From assembly GCA_934215405.1 (NCBI GenBank), contig CAKPZU010000007.1, positions 1 to 39,332 on the forward strand: a stretch of 39,332 bases of DNA. The letters are read 5' to 3'. The position numbers were made by a program, and so were the translations under genes. Below the pieces are notes generated by a model. That model was not told where the DNA came from. It did no database searches and saw only the letters and a program-made list of their open reading frames with translations. Position 1 is the first letter of the stretch; every line of letters starts with the position of its first letter. The stretch comes from an uncultured Bacilli bacterium. GTDB lineage: Bacteria > Bacillota_I > Bacilli_A > RFN20 > CAG-631. Positions 14,938 through 24,267 of the stretch are shown piece after piece.

Positions 14938-16218
14938 ATGAATCTAGGTAATGAAACAGAAAATATTGAATTTAAGAAAAGTATTTCTGAATTAAAAGAA
15001 GGTATTATTTCAATAGCATCAATGCTAAATAAAAATGGGCACGGTATTTTATATTTTGGCGTTAAAAATGATGGAGAAATAATTGGTCAAGAAATTGGCG
15101 GATTAACTCTTAAAAACATATCGCAAGCAATTGCTAATTTCATTAAGCCTCAAATGATTCCTATTATTACTGTAGAATATTTAGATGATAAAACAGTTAT
15201 TAAAATTGAAGCAAATGGTAATGATAAACCCTATTCTGCCTATGGTAGATACTATATTAGATCATCTGATGAGGATAGAGAAATTGCTCCAAACAAATTA
15301 AAGGAATTAATGAATTTTTCATATATTGAATCTATTACAAAAATAGAAGCAACTAATCAATTTTTAACATTCAACCAGCTAAAAGGATTATATTTAAATA
15401 ACGGCATGACACTTAATGAAGAAACATATAAGCATAATTTAAATTTACTATGTCCAAATGGAAAATATAATCTTATGGCAGATATTTTATCGGATTCAAA
15501 CTCATTTTCTATTAAAATTGCAAGATTTGCAGGTATTGATAAAACTAGTTTGATAAAGAGAAATGAATATGGATATAAATGCTTATTACTGAGTGTAACA
15601 CAGGTTTTAGACTATATGGAAGCTATTAATGATACAATAGTTGATGTTACTGGTGGTATACGAATTGAAAGAAAGCTATTTGATTTTTCTTGCTTTAGAG
15701 AGGCTTGGCTAAATGCATGCTTACATAATAAATGGTCAAGGCTTACACCACCTGCAGTGTATATTTACTCAAATAGGATCGAAATAATATCAACCGGTGG
15801 ATTACCAGCTGACTATTCCTTAGATGATTTTTATATAGGAAGAAGCAAGCCAGTTAATCTAGAGCTTCAAAAAATAATGGGGCAATTAAATTATATAGAG
15901 CAAACAGGTCATGGAGTTCCTTTAATTGTCAGTAAGTATGGAAAGCAAGCTTTTGACATATCTGATAATTTTATTACAGTTACAATTCCTTTTAGTGAAA
16001 GTAAAGAAGCAATCAAAAAGGATTCTAATGATATTTCCATTACCCAAAATAAAGTTTTGGAATTGATTAAAAGTAATAGCAATTTAACAATATCACAAAT
16101 TACAAGCACCCTTAATTTAGGGCAAACAACAATAAACAATGCCTTAAAGCAATTAAAAAAACTTGGATATATTGAAAGAATTGGCTCAAATAAAACAGGC
16201 TATTGGAAAGTATTATAA
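14938..16218 (+). CDS. AlbA_2 (Schlafen-like) / HATPase / wHTH regulator
   Basis: This 426-residue protein has three parts. An N-terminal AlbA_2 domain (about 5-125) shows E-N-I-E-F-K-K-S and N-G-H-G-I-L-Y-F-G-V-K-N-D-G-E-I-I-G-Q. A middle HATPase_c_4-like region (about 230-345) shows R-E-A-W-L-N-A-C-L-H-N and E-I-I-S-T-G-G-L-P, then G-H-G-V-P. A C-terminal winged helix (about 365-426) shows L-T-I-S-Q-I-T-S-T-L-N-L-G-Q-T-T-I-N-N-A-L. It is often annotated as a putative transcriptional regulator or, misleadingly, as an ATP-dependent DNA helicase RecG. Its promoter lies within helically phased repeats, which fits autoregulation. The RBS GAAAGGA is about 10 nt before the ATG. Confidence 0.88.
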   Translation: MNLGNETENIEFKKSISELKEGIISIASMLNKNGHGILYFGVKNDGEIIGQEIGGLTLKNISQAIANFIKPQMIPIITVEYLDDKTVIKIEANGNDKPYSAYGRYYIRSSDEDREIAPNKLKELMNFSYIESITKIEATNQFLTFNQLKGLYLNNGMTLNEETYKHNLNLLCPNGKYNLMADILSDSNSFSIKIARFAGIDKTSLIKRNEYGYKCLLLSVTQVLDYMEAINDTIVDVTGGIRIERKLFDFSCFREAWLNACLHNKWSRLTPPAVYIYSNRIEIISTGGLPADYSLDDFYIGRSKPVNLELQKIMGQLNYIEQTGHGVPLIVSKYGKQAFDISDNFITVTIPFSESKEAIKKDSNDISITQNKVLELIKSNSNLTISQITSTLNLGQTTINNALKQLKKLGYIERIGSNKTGYWKVL

Positions 16219-16278
16219 CAAGAAAATATTTTTAAAATTATTTTTGTATTTAATTAACCAAAAATTATAAAATAAATA

Positions 16279-16307
16279 TTGAATATTTTTTTATGATTTA
16301 ATAAAAT
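16279..16307 (+). promoter_or_regulatory. Promoter of T-box leuS transcript
   Basis: TTGAAT (16279-16284) and TAAAAT (16302-16307) have a 17-bp spacer, just upstream of the conserved T-box leader. The same TTGAAT-17-TAAAAT arrangement is seen before nrdD. Confidence 0.6.
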
Positions 16308-16313
16308 ATATAT

Positions 16314-16500
16314 GTGCTGTGAAACGAAGAAGTACTACTTAAAAGATGTTTAGAGAGTTCTTGTGTGGTGAAAAAGAATCATCTTACTTAGGAAATTAAC
16401 CGTGGAGCATTTTATTTTAAAAAAGTGCATAGTTATACTATGAACTAAGGTGGTACCGCGTAATATTACGTCCTTAGATTAATTCTAAAGACGTTTTTTA
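16314..16500 (+). ncRNA. T-box leader of leuS
   Basis: The leader carries the T-box core AAGGTGGTACCGCG (16447-16460), which pairs with the free CCA end of uncharged tRNA, and a stem I region with AGAGAG and GTGGTGAA (about 16352-16372). CGTCCTTAGA / TCTAAAGACG then T-rich DNA (about 16469-16499) forms the terminator; CTAAGG before the T-box can join the alternative antiterminator. Leucine-starved cells would read through into leuS. The specifier is probably one of the overlapping CTT/TTA triplets at about 16383-16390, but I could not fix it. Confidence 0.93.
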
Positions 16501-16521
16501 TTTTAAAAGGAGGAAATTAAT

Positions 16522-18927
16522 ATGCCTTATAATCATTTAGAAATTGAAAAGAAATGGCAAGAGTATTGGGATAAAAATCAAACATTTAAAACTGATGTTT
16601 ATGATTTTAGTAAGCCAAAATATTATGTTCTTGATATGTTCCCATATCCATCAGGACAAGGATTACATGTTGGACATCCAGAAGGCTATACAGCTAGTGA
16701 TATAATTGCTAGAATGAAAAGAATGCAAGGATACAATGTTTTACATCCAATGGGCTTTGATTCATTTGGTTTACCAGCTGAACAATACGCTATTAAAACT
16801 GGTAATCATCCAGAAGGATTTACTTTAAAAAATATTGAAACATTTACTAAGCAATTAAAAATGCTAGGATTTTCATTTGACTGGAGCAAGCAAATTTCAA
16901 CATGTGATCCAAAGTATTATAAATGGACACAATGGATTTTTAAGCAATTACTTGAAGCAGGACTTGCTAAAATTGTCGATATGCCAGTTAACTGGTGTGA
17001 AGAGCTAGGAACTGTTTTAGCAAATGATGAAGTAATTGATGGAAAATCAGAGCGTGGAGGCTATCCTGTTGTTAGAAAAAATATGAAGCAATGGGTTTTA
17101 GATATTCCAAAATATGCTGAAAGATTACTATCTGGCTTAGATACAATTGATTGGCCAGAATCAACAAAAGAAATTCAAAGAAACTGGATAGGAAAATCAA
17201 AGGGTGCTTTAATTACCTTTAAGGTAAAAGATAGTGATGAATCATTCGTTGTCTTTACTACACGCTGTGATACATTATTTGGAGCAACATATTGTGTTTT
17301 ATCACCAGAGCATCCATTACTTAATAAAATAACAAGTAAGGAACAAAAAGAAGCAGTAGCTAATTATGCTAAACTAGCCGCTAGTAAATCAGATCTTGAA
17401 AGAACTGAATTAAGCAAAGAAAAAACAGGAGTATTTACTGGAGCTTATGCTATTAATCCTGTTAATAATAAAGAAATTCCAATTTGGATTTCAGATTATG
17501 TTTTAGCAACCTATGGAACTGGAGCTATTATGGCCGTACCTGCTCATGATGATAGAGACTATGCTTTTGCTAAAAAGTTTAACTTACCAATCATTCAAGT
17601 ATTAAAGGGTGGAAATATTGAAGAAGAAGCTTATACTGAAGATGGAATTCATATGAACTCTGGCTTTTTAGATGGCTTAAATAAAGAAGATGCTATTAAT
17701 AAGATGCTTGAATTTTTAACTATCAATAATATTGGTAAGGAACAAATTAACTATAAAATGAGAGAATGGGTTTTTGCTCGTCAAAGATATTGGGGAGAAC
17801 CAATTCCAGTTATTTTTGTTGGTGATGAAATTATTCCTCTTGATGATAGTGATTTACCATTAGTCTTACCAGAGCTTGATGATTATGGAAGATGTAAAAA
17901 TGGTGAAGCCCCTCTTGCTAAAGCAACATCTTGGGTAAATGTTAAGTATCATGGAAAAGATGGTAAACGAGAAACATCAACAATGCCAGGATCAGCTGGG
18001 TCTAGCTGGTATTATTTAAGATATATTGATCCAAATAATGACAATGAGCTCGCAAGTAAAGAATTATTAAAGCATTGGATGCCAGTTGATTTATATATTG
18101 GTGGTGCAGAGCATGCTGTTGGTCACTTACTATATTCAAGATTTTGGAATAAGTTCTTATACGATAAAGGAATTTCTCCAGTTGAAGAACCATTTAAGAA
18201 ATTATATCATCAAGGTATGATTTTAGGTGAAAATGGGGAAAAGATGTCAAAATCTCGTGGTAATGTTGTTAACCCTGACGATGTTATAAAAGAATATGGT
18301 ACAGATGCTTTAAGATTATTTGAAATGTTCATGGGGCCATTGAAGGATGAAAAGCCATGGTCTACATCAGGTTTAATTGCTGCAAGAAAATTTTTAGATA
18401 GAGTTTATAGATTAGTTTTAAATGAATCAAATGTTAAAATTGTCGATGAAAACATTGAAAATGCTGATTTATTAAAATCTTATAATAAGACTATTAAAAA
18501 GGTAACAAATGATTATGAAGCATTATCATTTAATACAGCAATTGCCCAATTAATGATTTTCGTTAATGATTGCTATAAATGTGAAAAGGTAAGCAAGGAA
18601 TATATGGTAGGCCTTGTAAAGCTATTATCTCCTATTACTCCTCATATTTGTGAAGAAATGTATTCATTACTTGGAAATAATTCTACAATTGCTTATGCTA
18701 GCTGGCCAACATATGATGAAGCTTTATGTGTTGATGATAGTATTACAATTGGTGTTCAAATCAATGGTAAGCTAAGAGCAACTATTACTGTAAATAAGGA
18801 TACAAGTTCTGCTGATTTAGAGCGTATTGCTTTAGAAAATGAAGCAGTAAAGCGTAACTTAGAAGGTAAAACTATTAGAAAGGTAATTGCAATAGTTAAT
18901 AGAATTGTTAATATTGTTGCTAATTAA
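16522..18927 (+). CDS. leuS: Leucyl-tRNA synthetase
   Basis: The enzyme charges tRNA-Leu. Its 801 residues match the usual bacterial length of about 800-820. Class I signatures are P-Y-P-S-G-x-G-L-H-V-G-H (HVGH at 49-52) and K-M-S-K-S (574-578). The editing domain (about 220-420) has T-T-R-C-D-T-L-F-G-A-T and Y-G-T-G-A-I-M-A-V-P-A-H-D-x-R-D-Y. The catalytic core continues with M-P-G-S-A-G-S-S-W-Y-Y-L-R-Y-I-D-P. The C-terminus holds the tRNA-binding and leucine-specific domains. It has a strong AAGGAGG site and is controlled by the T-box leader. Confidence 0.98.
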   Translation: MPYNHLEIEKKWQEYWDKNQTFKTDVYDFSKPKYYVLDMFPYPSGQGLHVGHPEGYTASDIIARMKRMQGYNVLHPMGFDSFGLPAEQYAIKTGNHPEGFTLKNIETFTKQLKMLGFSFDWSKQISTCDPKYYKWTQWIFKQLLEAGLAKIVDMPVNWCEELGTVLANDEVIDGKSERGGYPVVRKNMKQWVLDIPKYAERLLSGLDTIDWPESTKEIQRNWIGKSKGALITFKVKDSDESFVVFTTRCDTLFGATYCVLSPEHPLLNKITSKEQKEAVANYAKLAASKSDLERTELSKEKTGVFTGAYAINPVNNKEIPIWISDYVLATYGTGAIMAVPAHDDRDYAFAKKFNLPIIQVLKGGNIEEEAYTEDGIHMNSGFLDGLNKEDAINKMLEFLTINNIGKEQINYKMREWVFARQRYWGEPIPVIFVGDEIIPLDDSDLPLVLPELDDYGRCKNGEAPLAKATSWVNVKYHGKDGKRETSTMPGSAGSSWYYLRYIDPNNDNELASKELLKHWMPVDLYIGGAEHAVGHLLYSRFWNKFLYDKGISPVEEPFKKLYHQGMILGENGEKMSKSRGNVVNPDDVIKEYGTDALRLFEMFMGPLKDEKPWSTSGLIAARKFLDRVYRLVLNESNVKIVDENIENADLLKSYNKTIKKVTNDYEALSFNTAIAQLMIFVNDCYKCEKVSKEYMVGLVKLLSPITPHICEEMYSLLGNNSTIAYASWPTYDEALCVDDSITIGVQINGKLRATITVNKDTSSADLERIALENEAVKRNLEGKTIRKVIAIVNRIVNIVAN

Positions 18928-18941
18928 ATAAGTCAAAATTA

Positions 18942-18974
18942 AAACGTGAGGTGTGTAAAATCTCACGTTTTTTA
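18942..18974. terminator. Bidirectional terminator between leuS and ABC exporter
   Basis: AAACGTGAG (18942-18950) pairs with CTCACGTTT (18962-18970) and is followed by a T-run. The matching A-rich flank serves the convergent ABC gene on the other strand. Confidence 0.85.
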
Positions 18975-18980
18975 GTTTCA

Positions 18981-21425
18981 TTAAATATCATATTTGCTTA
19001 ATAAAATAGAAGGTGTTAATCTTAAATATAATTGTAATGGAATCATTCCAATAAGCATTGTTAATAAAAGCAAAGCAAATAAATTAGTAAATGATAATGC
19101 CAAATCTATATAAAAATCAAAATCAATTATTGGAATTGAAGATATAAAGTTAAGTATAACAGTTGGTATAAATATTCCAAGTAATAATGGAATTAAGCTA
19201 ATCTTTATTATTTCCAAAAGATTAGTAATTGTTAGTGATACTTTACTAATTCCAATTGCTAAATATGTCCCAATTATTTTAATTTGTTTGCTTACATATG
19301 ATTTCATTAAAAAGTAAATTATTAAAAAACAAGCCCTTAGAACAGTTATAACAATAAGATATCTTGATAAGGTGGTTTTCTTGGCCTCTTGTAAGTATGG
19401 TTCTATTACTATATCGTATTTACAAGAATATTCAAAGCGGAATACTTCAACATATTTTTTTTGAATATTATTAATATATTCATAAAGTTCATTTTTTAAA
19501 GTATCAGTTTGGCAATAAAAATACATTATTCTACTATCATATTTTAAAACTGATCTTTTTATCTTTTCATATAAGCTATCACTTATTACTATATTAAATG
19601 GCATGTCATCATCTTTATTTTCTATAACATTAAAGGTTAATTGACTATCATTATTTAAAATTATTTGCTTACCATCAGTTTGATGGCTTTTTTTAACTAT
19701 AGCTGTATTTTCATCTAAAGTAAAATTTGCATAATCTTTACTATATTCTTTAAATTTACTAAATGGACACAAGAATTGATTATTTTTACGTAAAGATGAT
19801 GGGAGAATTGATAAAAGAGCGAATTTATCAATATAAATGCTATTAGCATTCTTCTTACAAATTCCAACAATTTTAAAATCCTTTAAGGAATTATATTTGT
19901 AGGTAATTTGTTGGTTTAAAAATGAATAAACATCCATAAAATTAGCTAATGTTGAATCATTTAAAATTCTCTCTAATACCCAAGTATCAACTACTATTTC
20001 ATTTGGTAATGAAGGTATTCTTCCATATATAATATCTTCATTTTTAACATATTCAAGAGGCAAAACATCAAAGCCACTAAATTTATATTCTTTATTTTTT
20101 AATTGCTCAAAACTATTTAAGGAATAAGAAAATAAGTTTAAGGAATCAATAGTAGTTACAATATCAAGCCTATTAGTAAAATGATTATTTATATCATCAT
20201 ATAAAGCTTCATAATGTGAAGAATAATCAATTATACTAGGATCTGAGCCTTTATTTAAATTTAAAGTAACTACCCTACTATTGCTAGTAGTTAGATTTCT
20301 AATATCAATATTATTAGCAATTTTTATGCTTTGTAAGCTTAATAATGTAAATAAAGCAATTAAAAACATTGCAATTTTTATAAAGACTGTATTTTTATTT
20401 TTATTTTTAACATTATTATTCGCAACCTTTAATTCTTCCTTAAAGGAAAGATTATTGTTTTTATATTCAAGTTTATCTAATAATAATTCCTCATCATTAT
20501 TATTTTCTTCTAATATAAGTTTTTCTTTTCTTGCATCAATTAGCTTTATTTCACTATCATCATTTAATAAAGAAATGTTTTCATTACTCTTTAAATATAT
20601 TTTATTATTATTAAAAACAATAGTTAACTCAACCTTTTTATTTTCATTACCATAAATGTTTAATTTAACATTTTCATTCTCAATGCTTTTATATGATAGA
20701 TCCTTTAAATATATATTTAAATCCTGCTCATATTCATATTCATCTAATTCGTTATTGCCATATTTTATAATTTCTCCATCTTTAATTTTAATAATATAAT
20801 CTGAAAAGCTATTAGCAATTTTTGTTTCATGGCTCACCATAATAACTAAAGTATGCTTACTAATCTTTTTAAGCAAATTCATAATCATTATGGTATTTTT
20901 TTCATCTAAATTACCAGTTGGCTCATCTGCTAAAATTAAAAGAGGTGATTTAATTAAGGCTCTAGCAATAGCAATACGTTGCTTTTGACCTCCAGACAAT
21001 TCATTAACTAGCTTTCTTTTATATTTAAGCATATTAACCTTAATTAAGACATCATCAATTCTGTTTTCTTTTTCTTTTTCAGTCAAAGAAAACATATCTA
21101 AGACAATCTTTAAATTGTCGTAAACAGAATGATTATTTAAAAGTAAATAATTTTGAAATACATAGCCTATTTTTTCATTTCTTATTTTGCTGATTTTTTG
21201 ATAACTATATTTATTTATTGTAGCATCGTCATAAATTATTCTTCCACTATCAAAGCTATCAAGCCCACCAATAACATTTAAAAGAGTGGTTTTTCCACTG
21301 CCTGATTCTCCAAGTATAGTGACTAATCCTGTATTATTAAAGGAAATTGTTGTATCATTGATAGCATGGATTTCATTAGATTTATTTTTAAAGAAATATT
21401 TATTTAATTTTTCTACTTTTATCAT
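18981..21425 (-). CDS. ABC exporter, ATPase fused to FtsX-type permease (gene 2)
   Basis: An N-terminal MacB/LolD-type ATPase (about 1-225) has Walker A G-E-S-G-S-G-K-T-T, signature L-S-G-G-Q-K-Q-R and Walker B L-L-I-L-A-D-E-P-T-G. A charged linker follows, then a membrane helix (about 355-372), a large external domain, and three more helices at the C-terminus, as in FtsX/MacB permeases. I prefer the ATG at 21425, since GAGG lies 9 nt before it. An in-frame ATG at 21434 (3 residues longer) would overlap the previous gene by 8 nt but has no spaced RBS. It probably pairs with the preceding gene as a heterodimer exporting peptides or lipid-linked substrates; no substrate gene is adjacent. Confidence 0.87.
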   Translation of the reverse strand: MIKVEKLNKYFFKNKSNEIHAINDTTISFNNTGLVTILGESGSGKTTLLNVIGGLDSFDSGRIIYDDATINKYSYQKISKIRNEKIGYVFQNYLLLNNHSVYDNLKIVLDMFSLTEKEKENRIDDVLIKVNMLKYKRKLVNELSGGQKQRIAIARALIKSPLLILADEPTGNLDEKNTIMIMNLLKKISKHTLVIMVSHETKIANSFSDYIIKIKDGEIIKYGNNELDEYEYEQDLNIYLKDLSYKSIENENVKLNIYGNENKKVELTIVFNNNKIYLKSNENISLLNDDSEIKLIDARKEKLILEENNNDEELLLDKLEYKNNNLSFKEELKVANNNVKNKNKNTVFIKIAMFLIALFTLLSLQSIKIANNIDIRNLTTSNSRVVTLNLNKGSDPSIIDYSSHYEALYDDINNHFTNRLDIVTTIDSLNLFSYSLNSFEQLKNKEYKFSGFDVLPLEYVKNEDIIYGRIPSLPNEIVVDTWVLERILNDSTLANFMDVYSFLNQQITYKYNSLKDFKIVGICKKNANSIYIDKFALLSILPSSLRKNNQFLCPFSKFKEYSKDYANFTLDENTAIVKKSHQTDGKQIILNNDSQLTFNVIENKDDDMPFNIVISDSLYEKIKRSVLKYDSRIMYFYCQTDTLKNELYEYINNIQKKYVEVFRFEYSCKYDIVIEPYLQEAKKTTLSRYLIVITVLRACFLIIYFLMKSYVSKQIKIIGTYLAIGISKVSLTITNLLEIIKISLIPLLLGIFIPTVILNFISSIPIIDFDFYIDLALSFTNLFALLLLTMLIGMIPLQLYLRLTPSILLSKYDI

Positions 21426-21426
21426 A

Positions 21427-23700
21427 TTATTCATCCTCAGTTGTTATTAAACGAACCTGCTTTTTTAAATAATCCATGTATTTTTTTGTAATAATTATAG
21501 TGCATACTACGCAAAGCAATAGCAAAATTAAATAATTATAGAACTTAATGTATTTAAAGAACTCAAGAAGTAATTGATTATTAGTTAAATTACAAACAAG
21601 TAGGCTTATAAATGCACTAATTATAAAGCCTATTAATTCATATAATAATATTTCAAAGAAATTAACCCTTCTTATAATTTTATTCTCAAGGCCTAATGAT
21701 TTAAGAATAATATAATCATCTTTATTCATTTTTAAAATTGAATGAGTAATAATAATATTTAAAAAGCAAATAAACAATGTAGCTAAAACACTAATTGCTA
21801 ATGTTAGATATCTTTGAATTACCTTATCAACATTATAGGATGTAAGGCTAGCTTTATAACAAGAAATAGCATTTAAGCCATTTTCACTTATTTTTTTAAT
21901 TACTTCATTTACATTTGCATAATCATCAACAAAGGCACAAAATTGATTTGTTTTTTGACTTTCTTGATATATATTTTCCAAAAAAGCCTTAGATACTGCA
22001 ATGTAATCATTACTACTACCATTATCATAGCAATCATTAAAGTCAAGTAAAACATCAAATCTTTTATTATTAAAATAAAAGCTAGAAGCAAGATGTTTAT
22101 CATCTACAATATTTTTAAATTTTGCGCCATTTTTTTGTTCACCCAAGAGATTTTTTAAGATTTTTTTAGGTAGTCTAATTATATTATCACTTAATGATTC
22201 ATCAATTATTAAAAAGGAATTAGTTATTCTACCAACACGTAGTTCACCATATTTTTCATAAGAATAAGTGATTTGATAATTAACTACCTTTCTAGCTAAT
22301 TGCATCATTTCTACTATATTAGTAGAGAAATAAACATTACTCGTCTTATTTTTTAATAATCCTGTTATTTTTATTTCATATTCAACATAAGTTTCTTCAG
22401 GAAAATATTTAGCATTTCGAAGCAAAACTTTTTGAGTAGTATTTAATAAGGAAATATCATTACTATAAATAACCATTTCATAATCATTCACTGGTAAAGT
22501 ACCTTGCTTTAAATCACTTTCATTAATTCCATAATATGAATGAATAAATCTATTATGATTTTTTAATGCTATTGATGAAGAATCCACATAAACTGGTTCA
22601 GGAAGCACTACACCATCAACTACCTCTGTCCAGCCACCTGAATAATTAATAAAATAATCATCTTTTAAATAACAATTAATATCTGATATAGCATCATATT
22701 TATCTACTTCTTTAACATGCTTTATATTACTAACAATATCGATTGCCTCTTCATTTGATAAGGATGAATTGTTGGCAATTAATAAGCGTTCTTTTTCAAG
22801 ATTTACAAATAGCGAATTATCAATATTTTTCGTTTGTGATTCATCATAAGACATAAAAAAGCTTCCAAGAAAAATAAAAGATGAAAGAATGCATATTATA
22901 CTTAAAAGAATTAATAAAACACTTTTTTTAGGTTGTGCTTTAATATTTAATGTTGAAAGAATAAAGGAATTATCTTGAACTTTAGCTGGAATATTATCTA
23001 AAGTGCTTTCATTTTCGTTTAAAGTATTAATTTGCTCATCTCTTACAACCATTCCATCATGTAAGCGAACATTTCTACTAATAAAAGGAAGAGCTTGCCT
23101 ATAATTATGAGTTATTACAATAACAATACGGTTAGGAGATATTTCCTTTAATAATCTCATAATTTCTAAACCGTTTTTTTCATCTAAATTACCAGTTGGC
23201 TCATCAGCTATGATTATTTTACTATTTTTAGCTAAGGCTCTAGCAATAGCAACACGTTGCTTTTGCCCGCCTGATAGCTTGCTACATTTTTGCTTTAAGC
23301 AATTACTTAAACCAACTTTTTTTAAATATTCCTTAGCTATTTTTTTACTTTCATTTAAGGAATAGCCCTTTATAAGCAATGGCATACAAACATTTTCAAG
23401 GACATTAAATGATTCAATTAAACAATAATCTTGATAAATAAAAGAAACATAATCCTTACGATATTTTTCTTGGTCCTTTTCATCATAAAAGGATGTTGGC
23501 TTATCATCTATATATATTTGGCCATCCTCATATGAATCATTACCAGCTATAATATTTGCAAGCGTTGATTTACCACTTCCAGATTCACCAGTAATTGCCA
23601 CAAATTCGCCTTCTTTAAATGATAAATTTATCTTGCTTAAAGCACATGTCGTATTTGTTTTATTATGGTAATACTTAAATACATTTTCTAGCCTTATCAT
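21427..23700 (-). CDS. ABC exporter, ATPase fused to FtsX-type permease (gene 1)
   Basis: This 757-residue protein has the same layout as its downstream partner. The ATPase domain (about 1-220) has G-E-S-G-S-G-K-S-T, L-S-G-G-Q-K-Q-R and I-I-I-A-D-E-P-T-G. A first membrane helix lies at about 261-284, then a roughly 370-residue external domain and three C-terminal helices. The two proteins are clearly related but diverged, suggesting a heterodimer. No good Shine-Dalgarno sits before the ATG (sequence CATATTAAAAAATG). No two-component system, as seen with bacitracin-sensing exporters, is nearby. The role is unknown. Confidence 0.87.
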   Translation of the reverse strand: MIRLENVFKYYHNKTNTTCALSKINLSFKEGEFVAITGESGSGKSTLANIIAGNDSYEDGQIYIDDKPTSFYDEKDQEKYRKDYVSFIYQDYCLIESFNVLENVCMPLLIKGYSLNESKKIAKEYLKKVGLSNCLKQKCSKLSGGQKQRVAIARALAKNSKIIIADEPTGNLDEKNGLEIMRLLKEISPNRIVIVITHNYRQALPFISRNVRLHDGMVVRDEQINTLNENESTLDNIPAKVQDNSFILSTLNIKAQPKKSVLLILLSIICILSSFIFLGSFFMSYDESQTKNIDNSLFVNLEKERLLIANNSSLSNEEAIDIVSNIKHVKEVDKYDAISDINCYLKDDYFINYSGGWTEVVDGVVLPEPVYVDSSSIALKNHNRFIHSYYGINESDLKQGTLPVNDYEMVIYSNDISLLNTTQKVLLRNAKYFPEETYVEYEIKITGLLKNKTSNVYFSTNIVEMMQLARKVVNYQITYSYEKYGELRVGRITNSFLIIDESLSDNIIRLPKKILKNLLGEQKNGAKFKNIVDDKHLASSFYFNNKRFDVLLDFNDCYDNGSSNDYIAVSKAFLENIYQESQKTNQFCAFVDDYANVNEVIKKISENGLNAISCYKASLTSYNVDKVIQRYLTLAISVLATLFICFLNIIITHSILKMNKDDYIILKSLGLENKIIRRVNFFEILLYELIGFIISAFISLLVCNLTNNQLLLEFFKYIKFYNYLILLLLCVVCTIIITKKYMDYLKKQVRLITTEDE

Positions 23701-23792
23701 TTTTTAATATGGTCAAGAATTTTATATCCTAACGCTACATCCTTTCTATAATTATTAATAAATAATATTTAATACTATATTTATTAAGTACT

Positions 23793-23801
23793 AGTATAGC
23801 A
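23793..23801 (-). promoter_or_regulatory. Extended -10 promoter for ABC exporter genes
   Basis: On the minus strand TGCTATACT is an extended -10 hexamer about 93 nt before the start codon. The -35 region (TTTAAA) is weak. The intervening 5' UTR is AT-rich, and I see no known riboswitch in it. Confidence 0.45.
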
Positions 23802-23868
23802 TAAAATGTATTTGTTTTAAACTAAAGTTTTTTAATATTCCTTATGGTGGCTTTTAAAAGGCCAAAAA

Positions 23869-23889
23869 AAAACACCTTTTAAGTGTTTT
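23869..23889 (-). terminator. Terminator of the 72-aa gene
   Basis: AAAACAC / GTGTTTT forms a 7-bp stem with a 7-nt loop. On the minus strand it is followed by a run of T (GGTGTTTTTTTTT) directly after the stop codon of the upstream gene. Confidence 0.8.
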
Positions 23890-23892
23890 GCT

Positions 23893-24111
23893 TTATAAAT
23901 TAATAATTTCACGATTTATAAAGATACGATTATAATCATTGCAAATAAATTCTTGAGAATGATTATTATCCTTATAGATAACCTCATCTACAACTAGATT
24001 ATTCTTATCAAGTATTTTTTCTAAATACTTATTAGCCTTTTGTCTTGTTGTAAACATTTTGTCCTTCATCATGTGATTATTAATTAAAGCATTCAATACA
24101 TATACCTTCAT
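23893..24111 (-). CDS. Small hypothetical protein, 72 aa
   Basis: A strong GGAGG site 8 nt before the ATG and a hairpin terminator right after the stop show that this is a real monocistronic gene. The product is soluble and charged, begins MKVYVLNALINNHMMKDKMF, and is predicted as mixed helix and strand. I do not recognise a family. The promoter region holds a perfect 18-bp cre-like palindrome, so it may respond to carbon supply. Confidence 0.7.
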   Translation of the reverse strand: MKVYVLNALINNHMMKDKMFTTRQKANKYLEKILDKNNLVVDEVIYKDNNHSQEFICNDYNRIFINREIINL

Positions 24112-24148
24112 ATTAAATCCTCCATTTCAGCTTCTTTTTCAAAGCTCA

Positions 24149-24154
24149 ATTATA
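24149..24154 (-). promoter_or_regulatory. Candidate -10 of the 72-aa gene
   Basis: On the minus strand TATAAT lies about 38 nt upstream of the start codon. The -35 region is AT-rich with no clear match. The cre-like palindrome is centred about 40 bp further upstream. Confidence 0.4.
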
Positions 24155-24182
24155 TTGTATGCTTTAATACAAAATATAAAAT

Positions 24183-24200
24183 ATTGAAAACGTTTTCAAT
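24183..24200. promoter_or_regulatory. Perfect 18-bp palindrome, cre/LacI-type operator
   Basis: ATTGAAAACGTTTTCAAT is fully self-complementary around a central CG. Its core TGAAAACGTTTTCA fits the CcpA catabolite-responsive element consensus and LacI/GalR-family operators in general. It lies between the PfkB kinase terminator and the 72-aa gene promoter. Confidence 0.7.
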
Positions 24201-24242
24201 TTTTATGTTAGTGCTTTCATTTTATACTATTACCCGCAAATC

Positions 24243-24267
24243 AAAAAAGTGAGTATTATCTCACTTT
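24243..24267 (-). terminator. Terminator of SGNH-kinase transcript
   Basis: AAAGTGAG / CTCACTTT is a perfect 8-bp stem with loop TATTAT, followed on the minus strand by T residues. The hairpin starts within the stop codon of the kinase gene. Confidence 0.85.

Noticed and set aside
18002..18193. Minus-strand ORF within leuS
   Set aside because: It is a shadow of the leuS coding frame with no RBS and no recognisable protein.
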